A DNA stretch of 64,000 bases from Guadua angustifolia (GCA_036346375.1 CM070520.1:16937791-17001790), one strand, 5' to 3'. Positions 10,598 through 22,361 are shown, counted from the first letter of the stretch. Notes: generated by a model from the sequence alone, not told the origin. Translations and numbers: made by a program.

Positions 10598-12110
10598 ATA
10601 GTTGTTTTCGGATTGTGATATATATGTGACACTTTTTATACACATACATCTTTATACACACAAATATATATTTTCATACACATACATCTTTCAAGGTCAC
10701 ATATATATATTGTTAAACACATACGTGCGTTGGACTTAGAGGTGACACCCATACTCCACTTAAGTGTATGCTCACTGTCACCCAAAAGTCCCGTGCACGG
10801 AGTATTGACTAAATGAACTACAACTATTACAACTACTTACTATTACAATTAGTGGCCGACCGACCAAATATTACAAGTCCAAAGTATAATGCAGCGGAAA
10901 TAATACACATATACTTATCTTTACAAAACAAATATTTACAACACATGTATACATCTTTCAAGAACATATACAAAGCACCAAATTGAAGTTTACTTTTGGC
11001 TGCAATATAAATAACCATAGAGCAAAATGATCAAAACAGCACAAGGGCAGAAAAATGAATAAGGCAACTAGCATAAAGCTCAACTTGTTTATTTTGAGTG
11101 TTCTCAGATGTCGAGTTGCCCAAAGGCCCTCCTCGCCACAAAAGACGAGTAATAGACTAATTTGTGACAACCTTACCTTAGTTATTGATTAATTCCCAGC
11201 GAAGTAAATTAATTCAGGATTAATATATCAAAAAAGTTAACCAAAAGATCAAACACAAATGCATGATTCAAAAATGGCCAATCTGACATAATTGTGAAGA
11301 TGCCAAAAATTATGTAGACTATGGCATTCTGGAGATGAATCAAACCTACCATGGCCGAAGGGAAGTAAAACATATATATGTATATATTTGCTCTCAGATT
11401 TTAAGGGTTTGAATGAAGATTAGAATCTTCACCTCAATCACAAATGTGCAAAACAAATACTCTAGTAAATAAGGCCTCAAATCCTTACCACCTTATCATG
11501 CACAACAAGAATTGATTTTTTAATGTTCACTGTAATTAAAGTTCTTAAGCCAAGTAGTGTTCAGTTATTATTGTTCAGATCAGTATATATATCAAATATG
11601 CCAATTGATCAGCAATGTATGCATGCGATCGGAAAGACAGTAGCAATATATGAACTACCAGACAAAAGCTTACTAAACCTAATGACAATATATCAATAAA
11701 ATTCAGGACTGCAAGCTAGCCGAATAAAATAGACTCCCAGGAACCAACAGATAGAGTCTCACAGAACCTAACGACAACAGATCGATAAGATTCAGTGCTA
11801 CAGGCTAGCTGAACAAAAGTGACATAACCACTACTGAACAACAGGCAGTCTGAACAAATGAATATACTAATCACAGGATACAAACAGAACAAGAACCACA
11901 AATTGACAGTGAATAAATCAGTACTTCTACAGCATGTAAGTCTATCAATTTAAGGCCTTATTCACAAAATAAATGTCTATCTCATTGATAACCCCAGAAT
12001 CATCACAGATTAGTTGTCACAAATTGTCTATTGCAGTCCCAAATCCTCACTGAACACTATACCCATATGCTAGGTCCCCAAGCCAAATGAATTGACTGGC
12101 CCCTTAGCAT
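10598..12110. other. AT-rich interior of CACTA element, no gene
   Basis: No supported gene. Includes an imperfect tandem duplication of about 90 bp (11674-11731 and 11764-11820, sharing CTAACGACAA and GCTAGC phrases). Confidence 0.5.
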
Positions 12111-12114
12111 CTGC

Positions 12115-12180
12115 ACATTCACAATCACATTCATATTCACATCTGCACATTCACATCTGCACATGCACATTCACACATCG
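12115..12180 (+). repeat. CACATT/CACATC-rich simple repeat
   Basis: Short irregular microsatellite of CACATT, CACATC and CACATG hexamers. No coding role. Confidence 0.7.
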
Positions 12181-12199
12181 CAAGAGCAGTACCAAGGCG

Positions 12200-12540
12200 A
12201 CGGCGGGGACATCAAGCAACATTCAACATTCGGGCCTCTGTCATAAGTTCGCAAGAGGTGTACCACGGCGGGGAGACGTGGGGAGGTCGAGGCGACGGTG
12301 GGAAGACAGCGTGGAGGTGAAGGCGATGGTGGGGAGGCGATGGTGGGGAGGCGACGGCGACGTGCTCCGAGGCGAGGAGACGGGGCCGGCCTGAGTCGAG
12401 GTGACGCGGCGGTCCGAGGCGAGCGAGGCAACGGTGGCCCGAGTCGAGGCGGCGGCGGGAGCTCTGACGCGAGCCGACGGCGGTGGTCCGAGGCGCGGCG
12501 GCGGCGGGGAGCTCCGAGGTGACGGCGCTGTAAAAGTGAG
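12200..12540. other. GC-rich block (GGCGACGG-rich)
   Basis: Highly GC-rich sequence with long open frames on both strands that arise from low-complexity GGCGACGG repeats. Probably leader or promoter-proximal sequence of the CACTA element. None of the frames is believed to be a gene. Confidence 0.45.
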
Positions 12541-12600
12541 AGGAGGACGCGGGCTAGGGTTAGGGTAACTAAAAGGAGAGCACGATGTTTGAATATTTAT

Positions 12601-12733
12601 AGGGGTGGACTATCATTGCCGGTTCTACACAACAACCAGCACTGATAGTATATCATTGCCGGTCAATAATTACAACCGGCAGTGATAGTGGAATATTACT
12701 GCCGGTCCATATGCACAACCGGCAGTAATAGTG
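12601..12733. repeat. CACTA subterminal repeats and terminus
   Basis: Four units of ATTGCCGGT or ACCGGCAGTGATAGT in both orientations lead to the terminus CAGTAATAGTG at 12733. Typical of the last 150 bp of a CACTA element. Confidence 0.75.
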
Positions 12734-13949
12734 GAATTGTAATACCTCAAATCTTCTTTACCAGGGTTTTTTTGTTAGAAATGTTTTCATTTTCTTGATT
12801 TAAGGATTTATTCTAAAGAAAAGTTTTATCACCTCGTAGTTTAAAAACGTTATTATCGGATTTGGGTTTCAACTGAACTTTTGTTTATTTTGCGTCAAGT
12901 TTTAGTGAGCTTTTGCGGTGTGCTCCCTTGTTTGAAATTTCTCTGTTGCATATTGATTCAGATGGAATGCTATCTATGGGAAATTAATTGATGTGTGTTT
13001 TATCGAGAATTTTGTTTTGTTAAAAAATCAGGAGAGCTTCAGTTGGAGTCTTGAGAGGCTTTTATTAATTACCTTCTTGCCCTTGGAAATGCTGGCTTTA
13101 TTTTTCCCCTGGCCAAGCCTTGCATTTTTCCTTCCCTGGATGTTTTTCCCCTCCCTCTCCTAACCTCTCTCTCTCTCCTTCTTTGTGTGGTTGAAATTGC
13201 TTGGAGGCAGATTTTTTCTCTTGCTGACGTCCAGCTCCCAAGCGCTTTTCCCCTGCGCCCTCAGCTCCCTGGCGACTGCTCTAATGCGCCCTCAGCTCCT
13301 TGGCCGGCTGCCCTTGCGCCCTGCAGCCCTGACCGTGGTTCTTCCCTCTCCTGGCTTCCTCCTTGCTGCTCCCCTGCGCCCTCCCCTGCCGGTGCTTCCC
13401 CGGCGTCGCCCCCAGGCCGGCGTTGCCCTCCCCTCTGGCTTGGCGTCCCCCTTGCCGAAGCTCCAGCAGGCAGCAACACCCTCTCCCCTGCCGGTGCTTG
13501 CCCAACCCTGTCGCCCCTGCTGTTTTCCCTGCTCGGTAGTAGTTTGGCAGCAGTGGCAGCAGCTTCGGCAACAGCTTGGCAGCAGCGACGGTAGGCAGCA
13601 GCGTCCAGCAGCACCACCAGCAGCAATGCCCTCCCCTCTTGCTTTCTTGTGGTGAGGATTCAATCAATCAAATTGAGGGTTGGTTCTTGTGCATGCCATG
13701 TGTTTGATAATATGCCTAGGAGGTTTTTTGTTATGTATTGCAGTGATTTAAGTGTGCAAGGTTGAGAAGTAGGCTTGGAAATGCAAGAATCGATGCATGG
13801 CTAAATTTTTATTCGCATCTATGTATCCATGTCTGTTGTTTTATACTCCCTCCATCCCGTTATACAAGGCGCAACTGAAAAATTCACAGAGACCAAGGAA
13901 CCGTTTAATTTCACTAAACCCAACACAAAACGACGCTACGCCTGCTAAT

Positions 13950-14270
13950 TTCGTCCATGCGCCATGCAGCCATGCAGCCCGCGTCCTGCTGATTTCGCGC
14001 GCAACTGGAAAGCAAATTTCACCTATGCGCCATGCAGCCATGCAGCACGCGCTATGCAGCCAAGCACTGCAACTGGAAAGCAAATTTCGTCCATGCTGAT
14101 TTCGCCCATGCAGCCATGCAGCACGCGCGGCAAATTTTACCCAAAATTTTCAAAACGCCATCAACTAGAAAGCGCCATCTCCTGTTAATTTTTCCTTTGC
14201 CGCCACTGGAAAGCGCCATCATATTCTTGCCGCCACTGGAAAGCGCCATCATATTCTTTCCACTGCTCTT
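13950..14270 (+). repeat. Subterminal repeats of mariner element
   Basis: CGCCATGCAGCCATGCAGC and CTGGAAAGCAAATTTC modules recur between 13957 and 14135. A 30-bp direct repeat beginning GCCGCCACTGGAAAGCGCC occurs twice in tandem near 14200-14262. These may be transposase-binding sites. Confidence 0.6.
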
Positions 14271-14305
14271 TTCTTCTCTCATACTCCCTCCCATGGTTGA
14301 ACATA

Positions 14306-17235
14306 ATGCTTGGTTTGGATCTGAATCAGCCCATCAATTGGGATGAAATTGATGATTTTGTTTGGAATTCCGACAATGTAGGTGCTCATGGGGGGTTTCC
14401 TTTTCCTGCGTTGCTTTCCATTTTATCCTATGTATTCCTTCCTTGATTCCTTTCAGAGCTTGGATGATGATCCAATTTTGTTCCCTTGCACAGATGGAGA
14501 AGGTGTTGTGGACGACGTCGACGACACAGCTGCCGGCGTTGATGAAGTTGAAGCCGGCGACGGAGCAGTCGAAGCCGATGCCGTCGGAATCGATATAGGT
14601 ATACTTGCAAGTATTTTGTTGCACTGTTTTTTGTTTAATTTTAACTACTGCATGTAGCATGCACCCATCCGGCAGGTCAATTTCTTCTGAGTGAATACGA
14701 TCAAGTGATTAACTGAGTGGCTCTACTAATCTTGGTTACTGGCATCCAACATTAGACTCAGAATACGATCAAGTGATTAACTGATTGACTATTCATACGT
14801 ATATGCATTAGACTTAAATAAATGGCGGCAGCAGACTAACTTCCATGCATGCATGTATTGCCCTCCACATACGTATATGCATATTCATACGTACATGCAT
14901 TAGACTAACTTCCATGCATGTATTGCCCTCCACATGCATGCATGCAGTTTGCAACTGCACCATGATCCGAGTCTCTCGCTGCCATTTCTCCGGCCGGCCA
15001 CGACCACACGCGGCAACGATCTCATCTCCTGGAGACTTGGCCAGCACTCGATCGCTCGACGCTCCGACGCCCGTGGCTGCTAACTAGGCATGACCCGACA
15101 CACATGCAGTTTCATGCACACACGCGCTAAACAAAGCTTAGTCAAGATTAGAAAAGCAGGCGTTTGTCGCCAGATTAGGAACTTTATGCAGTCTCATGCA
15201 CACACGCAGAACTGGAAGAAATTGATGATATTCTGTTTGGAATTTCGGCAATGTAGGTGCTCATGGGGGGTTTCCTTTTTCCTGCTTTGTTTTCTATTTT
15301 ATCCTATGTATTCCTTCCAGAGCTTGGATGATCCAATTTTGTTCCCTTGCACAGATGGAGAAGGTGTTGTGGACGACGTCGGCGACACAGCTGCCGGCGT
15401 CGATGAAGTTGAAGCCGGCGACGGAGCAGTCGAAGCCGATGCCGTCGGAATCGATATAGGTATACTTGCAAGTATTTTGTTGCACTATTTTTTGTTTAAT
15501 TTTAACTACTGCATGTAGCATGCACTCATCCGGCAGGTCAATTTCTTCTGAGTGAATACGATCAAGTGATTAACTGAGTGGCTCTACTAATCTTGGTTAC
15601 TGGCATCCAACATTAGACTCAGAATACGATCAAGTGATTAACTGATTGACTATTCATACGTATATGCATTAGACTTAAATAAATGGCGGCAGCAGACTAA
15701 CTTCCATGCATGTATTGCCCTCCACATACGTATATGCATATTCATACGTATATGCATTAGACTAACTTCCATGCATGTATTGCCCTCCACATGCATGCAT
15801 GCAGTTTGCAACTGCACCTTGATACGTATTTTGTCGGATGTTAAACATCAGTATGCAATTTCTATTGTGTAGGTAACAATATCAAGAGGAGGAGGCACTA
15901 CCCTCCTGATATAAAACGAACCATATATGCCATGTGTTTAGAGAAATCAGCTCCTGGCATGATGAAGGAGGGAGTGACAAAGTCTGTTGCTGATGATATG
16001 GGGGTGCCATGGAGAGTTGTCCAGCGCGTGTGGCGAGATGGACAAATTGGTGGTGGAATAGAAGCTTTTAAATCCAACAAGAAGGAAAAATGTGGCCGCA
16101 AAAAACTCCATTTAACCCGGATGCCATCAAAGATTTACCGCTTAGACAGCGCCATACCATCCGTGACCTAGCCAACGCTTTGCATATGTCTAAGAGCACT
16201 CTGCATAGACGTCTAAAGGAAGGAAGGTTTAGGCGCCATACTAATGCCATAAAGTTCACCTTGACCGAAGAAAACATGAAGGCGCGTGTGCGCTTTTGCA
16301 TAGAAATGCTTGACAGCCAAAGCATACCGGACGAACCAACTTTCAAATCTTTGTACAACGTCGTGTACATAGATGAGAAATGGTTTTATAGGACAAGGCC
16401 GGACCAAAATTATTACTTGGCACATGACGAAGAAACCCCTCGAAGAACCGTGAAGAGCAAAAACTTCATTGAAAAGGTTATGTTTCTAGGGGCGAAAGCC
16501 CGTCCAAGATTTGATGAGCACGGCGTATGCACATTTGATGGAAAAATCGGAATTTTTCCCTTCACATACTGGCAACCGGCCAAGAGGAAAAGTCACAATA
16601 GGGAGAGGGGTAAGTTGTTTAATTTTGCTTAATTACTTGAAATATAGCGACTGTACTAATCTTGGTTACTTGCATGATTGTTTGTAGGAACCTTGGAGCT
16701 GAAGGCCATGACATCGGTCACGAGGGACACTAGCCGAAAGTATCTTATTGAAAAGGTCTTGCCCGCCATCAAAGAAAAATGGCCTGCTGAAGAACGAGGA
16801 CTTCCAATATTCATCCAACAAGACAATACGAAGACACATATTGCGGTTGACGATCTAGAATTTTGCCGTGTTGCACAAGATGGGTGGGATATATGACTAA
16901 TATGTCAACCACCCAACTCTCCGGATCTTAATGTTTTGGATCTAGGTTTTTTTGCAGCCTTGCAGTCATTGTTTCAGAAGTCATCTCCATCAAACATCCA
17001 AGAAATTGAGACAAACGTGATTAAAGCATATGAAGAATATCCGGTGGAAAGATCGAACCGTGTGTTCCTTACACAGCAGGGATGCATGAGAGAGATTATG
17101 CGTGCAAAAGGAGGGCAACATTATGCAATCCCGCATATGAAGAAGGGGACATTGGAGAGGAATGGTCAACTTCCGATGAGGTTGCAATGCGATAAGCAAA
17201 TTTATCAAGATGCGGTAGATTTTATCTATGCATAG
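14306..17235 (+). pseudogene. Plant mariner (DDD-type) transposase, two inactivating lesions
   Basis: Predicted exons: 14306-14377 (MLGLDLNQPINW), 14457-14598 (acidic), 15873-16609 and 16688-17235. The third carries the DNA-binding region (PPDIKRTIYAMCLE; helix-turn-helix near LANALHMSKSTLHRR) and the first catalytic Asp in YIDEKWFY; the fourth has the second Asp in QQDNTKTHI and the third in NSPDLNVLDLGFF. This is the plant Osmar/Soymar group. Lesions: a run of six A where seven are needed near 16100-16105 shifts the frame, and TGA at 16894-16896 stands where CGA is expected. I count 33 codons between the second and third Asp, fewer than the 39 usual for plant mariners, so a small deletion is possible. 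Exon 2 is present twice (tandem duplication 14346-15825). Confidence 0.85.
14346..15825 (+). repeat. 620-bp tandem duplication inside mariner element
   Basis: 14346-14965 and 15218-15825 are near-identical direct copies separated by about 250 bp. Each contains the end of exon 1, intron 1, exon 2 and most of the following intron of the transposase. Both copies of exon 2 keep good splice borders (TTCAG|AGCTTGG in copy 1, TCCAG|AGCTTGG in copy 2). Confidence 0.88.
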
Positions 17236-17435
17236 CTTATGGTTTTACTCTTGCTACTGTTCATTGTCTGACAACTACTCATGTTTGTTTTTCTTTGATC
17301 TTCAACAAACTGACCTTGCATTCAACCGATTAGAAAGAAAAAAAAAGATGAAAAGAAGGATCTGATTTTGAACCGACTAGAAATTGTGCATAGGATAGAT
17401 CATTACAGGTTCACATAGGGTAGATCATTACAGGT

Positions 17436-18080
17436 TCACACAAAATGAAAATTAGGGAACATGATTTTCAGCATCACTGGACGGACAACAGCAGTGGCCT
17501 CCTCCATTTTTACCACTTCTGCAGCAACAATTGCAGCAATCCTAGCTTCTTCCTCGGCTTGATCAGTCTGCTCGAATGAATCCTGAACGAAGATGTTGGC
17601 TGCTAGTGAGTCAAGAACATATCGAACGCTATCAGAGTCAGTGACATGATCGACGCCGACCGCTTCACTTTCAGCCATGATCACCGATTCAACTCCGAGC
17701 TCTACCTGCGAATTGTCGGCGTGCGTCCCATCTTCCAGCTCTACCTGCGATTCGTCGACGTGCGTGCCATCTTCCAGCTCTACCCGCGAGTTGTCGTCAT
17801 GCGTCCCAGCTTCTAGAAGCGCTCGTGCCCGGCCGAGCTCCACCTGCGCCTGTTGCCGCATGCGGATTGTGTGCTCATGGAGCGCTCGCGCACGGCTGAG
17901 CTTGACCTGCGCCTGTTGCTGCATGCGGATGGCGTAGGCATGGAGGGCTCGCACGCGGTCGACCTCCATCTGCGCCTGCTGCTGCATGCGCCGGGCGCTC
18001 GCGACCTCTTGCTCGGCTAGCTCCACCTGCCGTCTACTTTGTCAGGCCTCTCCTCTCTTCGCGGTCTTCTCGGTTGCCAT
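17436..18080 (-). pseudogene. Passenger ORF in mariner element, coiled-coil protein
   Basis: The leftward frame starts at ATG 18080 (MATEKTAKRGEA), meets one TGA at 18042-18044, then runs 196 codons from 18026 to 17436 without a stop. The protein is charged and repetitive: three copies of a helical unit of the type R-RALH----IRMQQQAQV, three copies of a V/VELEDGTHVDES-like unit, and an alanine/glutamate-rich C-terminal half. It has no transposase motif. It lies between transposase and right terminal repeat, on the opposite strand, so it is either a captured host fragment or an uncharacterised element gene. It resembles no family I can name. Confidence 0.55.
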
Positions 18081-18692
18081 CGCCGTGCTTTCTGTGGGTG
18101 AGTGGGAGAGAACAGCGATGGAGAATGCAGGGGAAGCGAGAGGATTAGCGCTGCGTCTGGTGCGCCTTGTATAACGAGATTAAACAGCTGCTATTTGAGC
18201 ATGGAGGGGAAGCGAGAGGATTACCTACGCAGCATGACTAAATAGCTGTAGCACTTAATGCTTGCATGCACGTGAACGGGAGCCGAGGAGGTACCGCCCT
18301 GTATTCTGGGACGTAGAAAAAAATCTGGTGCGCCTTGTATAACGGGATGGAGGGAGTATGTATGTTAGTTGTGTATAAGCTTCTGTAGTATCATTCTTAT
18401 CTTGGTAATGATTGACATTGAAGTGATGGTCTCTTTTCTCCCTAATTTGTTTTGCTAGTGAGTATGGTTGTGGTCTGTCCTTTAATATGGAATTGCTGCA
18501 TGTATTGAAATGGCCGAATTCTTAGTGAAAAAGATGTCTTGCTGGTTAATGGTTTTGGTTTAACCATTAGAGAGTGGTGCTTAATCTTGTATGACATGCT
18601 ACACTTGGTAATAGTAGTGACCCACTGTTATGTAGGTCATGAAATGTTGATACCTTAATATCCCTCTTTCTATCACTGTATGCTCAAGAGTC

Positions 18693-19100
18693 GGCATTGA
18701 TCATTTTATTGTAATATAGAATCATATACCTAGGGCATTATGTGTGCACAAGTGTAGCAGGTGTTATACTCTTAGTATCTTTTCTGCACTTCTTTTACCA
18801 TGAGAGAGCTTGCAGATGTGAAAAATGTTGACCTTTCATCTTGCCTCATTGTAAATTAAATCAGTCGTATGGGTGTGTGTGCCATTTGTTTACTAGGGCA
18901 TTGATCATTTTATTGTGATATAGAATCATATACCTAGGGCTTTATGTGTGCACAAGTGTAGCAGGTGTTATACTCTTAGTATCTTTTCTGCACTTCTTTT
19001 ACCATGAGAGAGCTTGCAGATGTGAAAAATGTTGACCTTTCATCTTGTCTCATTGTAAATTAAATCAGTCGTATGGGTGCGTGTGCCATTTGTTTACTAG
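18693..19100 (+). repeat. 204-bp tandem duplication in LTR
   Basis: 18693-18896 and 18897-19100 are direct copies with only a few mismatches, both beginning GGCATTGATCATTTTATTG. Recent duplication within the LTR. Confidence 0.9.
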
Positions 19101-20970
19101 CTTCCATGTCCTTATGCAGTTAACCATATTACAACTGTGTGCCACTCCATTCTTCGTCGGTAAAAGGCAAGTGCATTCCCTAGATTGTGGCTAGGAGGAT
19201 TAATCGATTGTTTGCTCTTAGCGTATGTAATTGCCGATGAATACGCAAGAGGTAAGTTTTGCTTGGATATAACTAGAAAGTGCTTCATCTTATGAAAATG
19301 TTTATGATGATTAAAAGGTTAAGGGGATGGATGCAAGTACACCGTGTTATTGAGTGTGGATGTGTGTTCATATGTGATGCTCCTTAGTTTAATTGTTGCT
19401 CTGTTGATTAGATGAACTCTAATTGAGACCGAGCTTTTAGTGAGGTTGATTGTAGTGAGTATATTGTTCGAGTGATTGGGGCTAATTTGAGTTTGGTTCA
19501 ATCGATTAAGTCATTTATAAAGATAGTATATGTGAGCATTTAACTGCAAATGTATTGTGTGAACATGGCTCGATGGCTGTAGGATGTAGTTGCATGACAG
19601 AATCGTTGTTATGAGTTGCCATGTCTTATGATTGACTCTAATTATACTAGTATCGCTAGTGACATAGGAATGTGAGAATTTAACTATATTTATGTATGTG
19701 GTTACGGCTATGTTAGTGTTGGCGATGAATGAAGGTTGCACTTCATTCATGTAAATTGCATTGTGCATTCATTAAAGGAAGAGGCGACCCATTCTGATGC
19801 GGGCCTTTGTGTTCACACGTAGTGAACACGAAAGTCCTACCTCGTAGTCCCATTCATCGAGGTGAATGAGAGCAAGACAGTAAGAGTAGGCACCTTCCAC
19901 GGGATGGAAGGGACATGAGGGTGCACACCGACGGGTGGGCACTCGGCAGTACCGGTATGTGCATCGAAGAGAGCATTCATGTGCATTGCATCAAAAAGAG
20001 CATTCATGTGCATTGCATCGAAAAGAGCATTCATGTGCATTGCACCTTTAATAATGAGTGTTGTGGTAAATGGTGTGTCATATGGGTGGTGATTGCGGTA
20101 ATTGAAGGTTGAGTCGTGGGCTTAACCCAAAAAGGGGAGATTGATTTGCATTTGATGAAATAGCGCATCTCTTTGCCCTGCTAATTTATGTTGTATGAAT
20201 ATCGTGGAGTGAAGTCGAGTTATAAACTCAAATGCAATTGATGAAAATGGTTTGAGTTGCAACAAGGGGTAGTTGAGTCGGGAAACGTTGTGATTTAGAA
20301 TCAAGTAAAGCTTCTTGGGCATTGAATGGTTTTATTATCAAGTGGATGACCTGTTTACTGTAATTGTTTTGGGTATGGTCAAGTTATTGCTTTAAATGGG
20401 TATAAATGCGTAATTTCTGGTTGTTGTTCCAATTGTATTACTTGCTCTTATGGTCAAGCTCTTGTTTTACTTCTGATAAATTGGAATTGTTATTCTTGTG
20501 TACTTTGCTGAGTTTGAACTCACGCTTGTTATTTAATGTTTGTAGGTGTTTTGAAGCCGGCATGCATGGATGGGGGTAGTAGCACAATCACGTTCACATC
20601 ATCACCGTTCCATCATATTGATTCATAATTCTAATCTTAATAGCTCGTGAAGAATTTGTGTAAAAGGTTGTTTGCGGTTATGTTTAATGAGTCCCTGTGC
20701 TGTAAAAAATTCTGTGGTGGAGTTGATTAATTTCTATTAGTTGTGTGATTGGTTAACTAAGGACTTGCTAGAATGATATCTTATAGCTGTAAATGTTTTC
20801 TGTCTGCTGAGTGGATGTCCTATTTTTAGGGGAGGTGCTGTCGAAATTTTTAATAATTTTGACAACCTCCTAGTTATTCGCTTGCTTTGCGAATATTTGT
20901 TCTTAGCGATTTGTAGTTGTTGGTGCTAGAGGGTGTAACATTCGGGGCACGGGGTGCCAGGGTGTTACAG

Positions 20971-20983
20971 TTGGTATCAGAGC
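20971..20983 (+). other. Primer-binding site (Met-tRNA) of Tekay-like element
   Basis: TTGGTATCAGAGC directly follows the LTR end at 20969 with one spacer base. This is the common plant retrotransposon primer site for initiator Met-tRNA. Confidence 0.8.
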
Positions 20984-21786
20984 GGGCTTCAGGTCCATGG
21001 TGCTTGAATGTAGTACGTAATCCTAGAATGAATTAAAAAATTTTGCTGTGTGAAGGTAGAAACATAGTTTAGGTTGAACCTTTAAAATGTGGCCCTAGGG
21101 CAATAACCGTAAAACTTGATGTAGAATGACGAATTAATTTAAAATTTGACACACTCTGATGCACAGTAGGAAGGGATGGGATATTGTTGTATTGTGTTAC
21201 AACGTTCTTTTGAGATTTATGCTATATTGATATTTGTTGATATGTTATATGTTAGTCTTGTTGAGGCTACGATATCATTAATGGCCATGATTTTGAAGTA
21301 GTAATTTGTTTTGTGGGGTCCGGTGGGACTCTTTGTGCCGATGGTATGTTGGCCCTGTCATGTAGTTGTGTTGGTCGGTGTGGCAGCTTAGAGCCAGCAC
21401 CGGAGGATTCTTAACCTCGGATAAGGAGAGTTTTTGTTATTTTGTTGTAGATCGGAGAGTTGATGGAGCTCATCATTTGGGTGTTGTTTTCTTTGGTCTT
21501 TTTGGGTTTAAGTCAAAGAAAAGGGGGTTTTGGTGTTGCGCCTCATTGGTTGATGGCGAGGAAAGACATGGATTTCTTCGTGTTGTCGTTCTCTGAGTTG
21601 AAGTTTTGGGATTTGGGCTTTAAAGGGGAAAGTGTTATTCGATCGATTCATTTTTCCTTTCCGTGAATTGATTTGTGTAACTCCTTTCCCTCGTGGAATT
21701 TTAGGGTTTGATGATTGGTTTGGGGACCTGTTGAATGGCAAGGCTTGAACCCTGTCATTTTCTAAATCTTTTTGAGAGTCGAGCTT
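20984..21786 (+). other. Leader of Tekay-like element, truncated
   Basis: About 800 bp between the primer site and the next retroelement. No gag frame is recognised, so the coding region was lost where Tat element 1 now begins. Confidence 0.5.
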
Positions 21787-22296
21787 CCCAGGATGTGCGC
21801 TTACTCGGCGGTTCCCAAGGCCTGAGAAAGCGGAGTCAAGGTGGACGTGGGTGGCATATCCGGGGCGGTTGCAGCCCACCTCCAGCGCGCACGAAGCCAT
21901 CGCTCCGACAATCTCTCTTGACCGTTACAGGCAGCGCCAGGGAGGATATAAGGTTCCACCGGAGGGGCGGTAAAGGGGGAGAACATACGCATACACCACA
22001 TCAGAGCACGAGCTATAGGACAGTAGCCATTGTCGTCAAGCTCGGGCTTACAGTAATCCCCCCATTGTATTCAAGAATAGCGAGAACCTCCGCCTCAGGG
22101 CAAAAACTGGAGTAGAGTTGTTACCCTCACAGGGGGCTCGAACCAGTATAATTCTCCGTGTCACGCTCGTTGTAGCCTAGCTCCGACCAACACCGCGCCC
22201 AGCAAGTTCCGACGCAGAGCAAGGCTCGTTTCCGGGTCCACCGATTTAACTAACCCCTCCTTCATATTTGTGGTCAGGCGATTCCGATCGTCGACA
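21787..22296 (+). repeat. 5' LTR of Tat element 1 (5'-truncated)
   Basis: Matches 32167-32674 closely from GTGCGCTTACTCGGCGG to GATCGTCGACA. The 3' copy is 682 bp, so about the first 170 bp are absent here and unrelated sequence precedes 21787. Confidence 0.85.
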
Positions 22297-22298
22297 GC

Positions 22299-22315
22299 TG
22301 GTGCCCACCGTGGGG
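22299..22315 (+). other. Primer-binding site of Tat element 1
   Basis: TGGTGCCCACCGTGGGG, two bases after the LTR end. This is a close variant of the TGGCGCCCACCGTGGGG site common in grass Tat elements. Confidence 0.75.
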
Positions 22316-22361
22316 CCCGGTAGCTTCACTCAATCGGAGGAACAACACCAAGGTCTCAGGA

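Larger units (their letters stand above)
6658..12733 (-). mobile_element. Decayed CACTA element, left end missing
   Basis: The right terminus is at 12733, where the minus strand reads CACTATTACTGCCGG. Next to it is an array of CCGGCAGTGATAG-type subterminal repeats. The long leftward gene (6658-10111) is typical of the second gene of grass CACTA elements. 10112-12600 would be promoter and leader; it contains a long inverted repeat, a tandem duplication, a CACATT-rich stretch and a GC-rich block. No matching left terminus or target duplication was found. Confidence 0.7.
13846..18356 (+). mobile_element. Full-length mariner-like (Osmar-type) element
   Basis: The ends are inverted repeats, CTCCCTCCATCCCGTTATAC at 13846 and its complement ending at 18356, flanked by TA dinucleotides (13844-13845, 18357-18358). 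The 4511-bp interior encodes a spliced plant mariner transposase (14306-17235) and, on the opposite strand, a passenger frame (17436-18080). The left subterminal region (13950-14270) has repeated CATGCAGC and CCGCCACTGGAAAGCGCCAT units. A second, internal copy of the right terminal repeat (GCGCCTTGTATAACG) sits at 18160-18176. The element lies inside a retrotransposon LTR. Confidence 0.92.
12738..20969 (+). mobile_element. Long LTR of Tekay/Del-like Ty3/gypsy element, split by mariner
   Basis: The LTR starts TGTAATACC at 12738 and ends GGTGTTACA at 20969, a 9-bp inverted pair with one mismatch. A primer site, TTGGTATCAGAGC (20971-20983), complementary to initiator Met-tRNA, follows immediately. 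Removing the mariner insertion leaves an LTR of about 3.7 kb, long but in the range of grass Tekay/Del chromoviruses. A GC-rich leader (13185-13655) and a 204-bp tandem duplication (18693-19100) lie within. Part of the same LTR recurs inverted at 51234-54119. The coding part of this element is lost: sequence after 21786 belongs to another retroelement. Confidence 0.75.

Noticed and set aside
12046..12055. GAACACTATA as a left CACTA terminus matching GAA after 12733
   Set aside because: Only the first six bases agree with the right terminus CACTATTACTGCC, and it would exclude the CACTA gene.
12171..12522. Overlapping long frames on both strands in GGCGACGG-rich DNA
   Set aside because: Low-complexity GC repeats keep all frames open; no domain and no splice context.
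13185..13667. Five overlapping frames of 120-156 codons
   Set aside because: GC-rich leader of the long LTR with CAGCAG and CCTGCCGG repeats; frames are open on both strands and the homologous LTR at 53690-53990 does not keep them.
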